Assembly: GCF_025698965.1 (NCBI RefSeq)
Contig: NZ_JAILWL010000007.1
Span: forward strand, 1 to 35,476
Length of the DNA stretch: 35,476 nucleotides
Direction of reading: 5' to 3'
Origin: Roseibium sp.
GTDB lineage: Bacteria > Pseudomonadota > Alphaproteobacteria > Rhizobiales > Stappiaceae
Positions within the stretch are counted from its first letter, which is position 1, and each line of letters begins with the position of its first letter. The translations under genes and the position numbers were made by a program. Below the pieces are notes generated by a model. It did no database searches. It was not told where the DNA came from and worked only from the letters and a program-made list of their open reading frames with translations. Positions 32,478 through 35,476 of this stretch are shown piece by piece.

Positions 32478-32882
32478 TCACCACCCGAATTGGAACGTTG
32501 TTCCTGTTTGACCATGGCCGTTTTGAACGACGTGGCCATTGGTGTTTCTTCCGAACTGAAACAGTCCATAAGAATTGTTGTTGCCATGCTGCTGCAATGT
32601 GCCGTTGTGGCCGTTACCGTCCTGATAAACAATGCCGTGGTTGGCAAAACCGTTCTGAAGGATTCCTGCGGCGTTGCCGAAACCGTTTTGCTTGATGCCG
32701 CCCTGCTTGCCGAGATCATTGGCCACAGCAGCTGCGATGAGCCCGGCGCGCATCAGGTGTTGTTGTTCAGCGTTTTGCGGGTTCAAGGTTACGGAAAAGG
32801 AGCCTCCGGCAAGGGCTGGCGTTGCTGTCAGTCCACCGACCAATGCAGCCGCGGCGATAAAGCGAGTGATTTTACGGGTCAT
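32478..32882 (-). CDS. Curlin-repeat (CsgA-like) amyloid subunit (134 aa)
   Basis: A Sec signal peptide (MTRKITRFIAAAALVGGLTATPALAG) precedes a non-repeat stretch (SFSVTLNPQNAEQQHLMRAGLIAAAVANDL). About four or five short curlin half-repeats follow (KQNGFGNAAGILQNGFANHGIVYQDGNGHNGTLQQHGNNNSYGLFQFG), rich in Gln, Asn and Gly at the spacing of beta-solenoid curli subunits. It ends with FQFGW. Expected to polymerise outside the cell into functional amyloid. The ATG at 32882 is chosen over 32942 as the start of the signal peptide. It is the last of three minus-strand curli genes, 29 bases after csgH. Confidence 0.88.
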   Translation of the reverse strand: MTRKITRFIAAAALVGGLTATPALAGGSFSVTLNPQNAEQQHLMRAGLIAAAVANDLGKQGGIKQNGFGNAAGILQNGFANHGIVYQDGNGHNGTLQQHGNNNSYGLFQFGRNTNGHVVQNGHGQTGTTFQFGW

Positions 32883-32911
32883 TTGTGCGTCTTTCGTAAG
32901 AATGAGGATGG

Positions 32912-33304
32912 TCAGATGTGATCGCCGATACGGGTCTCGCATTCAAAGGACGCGCCATCGATCCTGTATTGCAGTCGGGCGTCATAGATGCCGTCGTTGC
33001 CAAGCGTAACGCGACCGATTTCGGCTTTGCCGTCCCGACCGATTTCGAAGGCTCCACCTTGACTGGTGGACGTTGTTCCACTTGCGCCGCCGCCTTTGAT
33101 GGTCAAGCGATACTGGCCGGCCTGGCCGGGTTCACCTTTTGCTATCCCGGTCAGGGTCAAAGAGCCTCGGCCGGTCTCAGTGTTGATAGCGCATGCATTT
33201 TCTGACGTATTTTCATGAGCTTGCGAGGTATCTGTCGCATAATGTACTGCACCAAACCCGGCAATCAGGGCTGCAAGGCTCATGGCTTTAAGATTGGAAA
33301 ACAT
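32912..33304 (-). CDS. csgH: CsgH-like curli assembly chaperone (130 aa)
   Basis: A signal-peptide-like N-terminus (LKAMSLAALIAGFGAVHYATDTSQA) is followed by a single immunoglobulin-like beta-sandwich (GRGSLTLTGIAKGEPGQAGQYRLTIKGGGASGTTSTSQGGAFEIGRDGKAEIGRVTLGNDGIYDARLQYRIDG). That pattern fits CsgH, the alphaproteobacterial periplasmic inhibitor of curlin amyloid formation. Two Cys residues (ENACAIN and FECETR) may form a disulfide. AAGGAGG precedes the ATG. It lies between two curlin genes, which strongly supports the assignment. Its role is to keep curlin subunits soluble until export. Confidence 0.87.
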   Translation of the reverse strand: MFSNLKAMSLAALIAGFGAVHYATDTSQAHENTSENACAINTETGRGSLTLTGIAKGEPGQAGQYRLTIKGGGASGTTSTSQGGAFEIGRDGKAEIGRVTLGNDGIYDARLQYRIDGASFECETRIGDHI

Positions 33305-33376
33305 GGTTTCCTCCTTGAGGATGTTTCGGTGGCCGGATTGACCGGACCACCAAAAGCATCAGGGATAGGTGAAGTC

Positions 33377-33811
33377 CTACGGACACGTTTGGACAAAGGC
33401 GGCAACATTGCCGGAGCCGGCTTGATTGACGGATGCTTCGCAACCGTGCCCGACCTGGACACCGGCCGCGATGTTGCCGTTCCCATCCTGGGTCATAACC
33501 GCGTTGTGGTCGGTGCCGAACTGGCCAACCCCTGCAGAATTGCCCGAGCCGTTCTGCCAGGTGTCGGCAAAGTTATGTGCTCCGGTCTGGCCGACCGCGG
33601 TAGTATTGCTGTTGCCGAACTGATTGCTGATGGTCTCATTGGCATGTCCGTCTTGGAAAATGCCGATCAGATTGTTGAAACCATTCTGGTTGCCGCCTGC
33701 AACGTGACCAAATCCGAATTGCTCGATATTGATGCCGTTTGCGCTGACGGGCAGGGATGCGGCGGTAAGAAAAATGGCTGCGGTGGTGCCGAGAACAATT
33801 TTGCGGAACAT
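33377..33811 (-). CDS. Curlin-repeat protein with a C-terminal Cys pair (144 aa)
   Basis: A signal peptide (MFRKIVLGTTAAIFLTAASLPVSA) is followed by repeated motifs containing N/Q, G and N at curlin spacing (EQFGFGHVAGGNQNGFNNLIGIFQDGHANETISNQFGNSNTTAVGQTG ... WQNGSGNSAGVGQFGTDHNAVMTQDGNGNIAAG). About five or six half-repeats are visible, so it is a CsgA/CsgB-like amyloid subunit. Unusually, two Cys residues lie in the last 25 residues (GHGCEAS and FVQTCP), which could clip the C-terminus with a disulfide. It is first in the operon, with AGGAGG before its ATG. Nucleator or major-subunit identity cannot be told from sequence. Confidence 0.9.
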   Translation of the reverse strand: MFRKIVLGTTAAIFLTAASLPVSANGINIEQFGFGHVAGGNQNGFNNLIGIFQDGHANETISNQFGNSNTTAVGQTGAHNFADTWQNGSGNSAGVGQFGTDHNAVMTQDGNGNIAAGVQVGHGCEASVNQAGSGNVAAFVQTCP

Positions 33812-34185
33812 CTGGACTTCCTCCTGTCGGTGCGGCCTCGCCGCGTTTTGAAGACAAGTGGAAGTTAGTCGGCGCGTTCGGAACTCGCCCTGAATGTCGC
33901 GTTCAGATTGGGTTCATTGTGGTGTTCAAATTTGGGCAGAGGCAGTTTGCTAGGTATAGCCAGGCGATCTGGCTTGTCGTGGAATGACCTAAAAAACTAT
34001 GTTTGTTTGAACTTGTTCTGGTGTGTTTCGGCGAGCCCAAACACTCGATTGTTATCGAAAAATGGTGGAAATCCGCCTCATCAAGATAATTTTACCATCG
34101 TAAATAATAACAATGCTTGCAGCGGACGAGTTTTGCTGGCATCCGTTGGTTGTAATGTATTCATTATCTTATTTTTGAGTCTTAG
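33812..34185. other. 374-bp gap between the curli operon and the ACP gene
   Basis: No supported gene is present; the frame 33908-34273 is unconvincing. The right half (about 34050-34180) is AT-rich and probably holds the ACP gene promoter; TTGCTG and TGTATT occur there at a 17-bp spacing, a weak match. The curli operon promoter should lie on the minus strand near 33850. Confidence 0.5.
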
Positions 34186-34461
34186 ATGTCTGATATTTTT
34201 GATAAAATCAAAGCGATCACCGCAAGGAACTTCAATTTGGCCACGTGGATTATCAACAGGGATACCACGCTAAGTAGATTGGGGGCAGATAGCCTTGATG
34301 CCATTGGTCTGATCATGGCCGTTGAAAGGGAACTTGGCTGTCTTGTCCCGAACGACGCGTTCAGTGCGGCAGTCCCCGCGTCGGGTGAAATGACATTCGG
34401 CACCTTCGTCGACATCATTGAAAAATCCATAAGGCGGGATGGTCGTAAGATAGCAGGGTGA
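34186..34461 (+). CDS. Free-standing acyl carrier protein (91 aa)
   Basis: This is a small four-helix carrier protein. LGADSLDAIGLIMAVERELGCLVPND contains the phosphopantetheine attachment Ser36 in the DSL motif, followed by the acidic recognition helix II. It differs from housekeeping AcpP in having a basic C-terminus (KSIRRDGRKIAG) and in lying outside fatty-acid genes. It could serve a specialised acyl product, for example a lipid A acyl donor, but no partner enzyme is in the window. The ATG has no strong ribosome binding site. The upstream sequence is AT-rich, which may mark transfer. Confidence 0.87.
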   Translation: MSDIFDKIKAITARNFNLATWIINRDTTLSRLGADSLDAIGLIMAVERELGCLVPNDAFSAAVPASGEMTFGTFVDIIEKSIRRDGRKIAG

Positions 34462-34493
34462 ATGATCTGCGATCTCGATGAGTGATGTCTTGC

Positions 34494-35476
34494 TCAACCG
34501 ATCAAGCGCACCACTTCCATGGGTTCCGCCTTGCCCTTGACCATTTGCGCACCGATCGGTTCCTGCTGAATGTCGTCACTCAGTTTCTTCGCAACCTCTT
34601 TGGAGACCAGGATCGTCACATCTGCGTCCGGATCGATCTCTTTGCCGAGGCTTTCAAGCCTTGAGGCCGCGTTTACCGTATCGCCGATCACGGTGTAATT
34701 GACGCGTTCTGGTGCGCCGATGTCACCGACCACGAGGGGACCGAGATGCAGACCAATGCGGATACGTATCGGAGGTTTACCCTCGTTCCTTCTGTGACAA
34801 TTGTCTTCACGTATCGCACGGGCCATACCGAGAGCCGCGCGCGCCGCGTGCTCTGCCGGATTGTCGAGATGATCCGGTGCGCCCCAGAATGCCATGACAC
34901 TATCGCCGATATATTTGTCGATCGTCCCTCCGTTCTTTCTGATCTCAGCGCCCAGAAGCGACAGGTGATGGTTCACGAATGCTGCGGTTTGCGAAGCAGA
35001 CATGCCTTCTGAAGCAGAGGTGAAACCGGCAATATCTGTGAACAGGACGGCGACTTCACGTTCTTCCGGCGGTGCGTCGGCGCGGCCTTCGCTGAGCAGT
35101 TTGAGCACCAGCGCTTTTGGCACATAACGCCGAAATGCATCCAGACCGCTGACCATGGAATTGAAGCCGCTGGCCAGGTCGTCCAATTCTCGCACCGAGC
35201 TGCGCGGCAGTTCCTCGACAGCATCCAGATCCAGTTTCGCGACAGCGCGCGCTCCGATTGCTGCCCTGCGGATCGGTTGTCCGATCCTATGGGCGAGTAG
35301 ACCGGCTCCAACCAGTGACAATCCCAGTAGCGCAACTCCAAGAACGATGGAATCAGTGAGCTGGTCGAAAGGCTGTTCGAGGATCGACGCGGGAAAATGG
35401 GCCCCCATCGCGATGGGCAAACCGAACGAGCCTTGTTGGCCCCGGTCCAGAATAACAAATCGCTTGTCCTGAAACT
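34494..35476 (-). CDS. Class III adenylate/guanylate cyclase with HAMP (N-terminus beyond window)
   Basis: This is a membrane-bound nucleotide cyclase making cAMP or cGMP. The reading frame stays open to the window end, so the listed start at 35420 is internal and the N-terminal sensor is cut off. Visible are a hydrophobic helix (DSIVLGVALLGLSLVGAGLLA), a HAMP segment (RIGQPIRRAAIGARAVAKLDLDAVEELPRSSVRELDDLASGFNSM) and the class III catalytic domain. VAVLFTDIAGFT and DKYIGDSVMAFWGAP give the two metal Asp residues and the purine-binding Lys; NYTVIGDTVNAASRLE gives the transition-state Asn/Arg. The Lys and Thr/Asp pattern favours adenine. Likely role: cAMP signalling from an envelope signal. 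Confidence 0.93.
   Translation of the reverse strand, partial: FQDKRFVILDRGQQGSFGLPIAMGAHFPASILEQPFDQLTDSIVLGVALLGLSLVGAGLLAHRIGQPIRRAAIGARAVAKLDLDAVEELPRSSVRELDDLASGFNSMVSGLDAFRRYVPKALVLKLLSEGRADAPPEEREVAVLFTDIAGFTSASEGMSASQTAAFVNHHLSLLGAEIRKNGGTIDKYIGDSVMAFWGAPDHLDNPAEHAARAALGMARAIREDNCHRRNEGKPPIRIRIGLHLGPLVVGDIGAPERVNYTVIGDTVNAASRLESLGKEIDPDADVTILVSKEVAKKLSDDIQQEPIGAQMVKGKAEPMEVVRLIG

Noticed and set aside
33215-33868. 217-aa plus-strand ORF opposite the curlin gene
   Set aside because: Its periodic hydrophobic pattern is the complement of Asn/Gly curlin repeats; the minus-strand frame has a signal peptide and ribosome binding site.

Overview
The window looks like chromosomal DNA of an alphaproteobacterium of moderately high GC content. 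A marine Hyphomicrobiales lineage of the Stappiaceae type (Roseibium/Labrenzia-like) is my best guess. This is inference from gene content: homospermidine synthase, an ornithine decarboxylase behind a long structured leader of the alphaproteobacterial speF kind, a CsgH-type curli gene, an Omp19/AprI-like lipoprotein, and many LysR/ArsR-controlled detoxification genes. No rRNA, tRNA, CRISPR array, intact insertion sequence or phage gene was found.

Layout. (1) 1-2902: the 3' part of cobalamin-dependent methionine synthase (metH) with its terminator, then an orphan promoter with twin palindromic operators, a possible 47-aa ORF and a second terminator. (2) 2903-8172: azoR with a divergent LysR gene, a LysE-type exporter, and an ArsR regulator divergent from a four-gene operon (NIPSNAP, ABM monooxygenase, EamA exporter, cupin). 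(3) 8361-11769: an OmpR/EnvZ-type two-component pair divergent from a secreted protein with eight EF-hand loops. (4) 11968-12969: a protein of unknown function with internal duplication. (5) 13008-17106: YceI, VOC, peroxiredoxin-like, zinc-type alcohol dehydrogenase and ABM genes on the minus strand, divergent from a LysR gene. (6) 17107-22120: an accessory-looking stretch with a 728-bp gap holding a CRP-like dyad, a small hypothetical gene, an Inh-like lipoprotein, a sulfotransferase, an AT-rich gap, a bitopic Gly/Asn-rich protein and a small membrane protein. (7) 22121-24436: a CreBC-like two-component system. (8) 24500-29232: a polyamine locus made of a structured leader, ornithine decarboxylase, a GNAT acetyltransferase and homospermidine synthase. 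(9) 29524-35476: a small membrane protein, a Tat-exported DM13 protein, a soluble PAS-PAS chemoreceptor, a three-gene curli-like cluster (curlin, csgH, curlin), a free-standing acyl carrier protein, and a class III adenylate cyclase cut by the window end.

How genes work together. Ornithine decarboxylase makes putrescine and homospermidine synthase converts it to sym-homospermidine, so region 8 encodes the alphaproteobacterial homospermidine route. Its most striking feature is that the synthase carries about 313 extra N-terminal residues of Lys/Ala/Pro/Ser/Thr repeats resembling histone H1 or bacterial H1-like DNA-binding tails. The polyamine-forming enzyme is thus fused to a polycationic, probably nucleic-acid-binding tail, which is the best candidate here for something undescribed. 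Regions 2 and 5 look like two separately regulated systems against reactive electrophiles or quinones. The EF-hand protein facing a two-component system in region 3 suggests a calcium or envelope-stress sensing circuit. The curli cluster lacks the csgG, csgE and csgF secretion genes inside the window.
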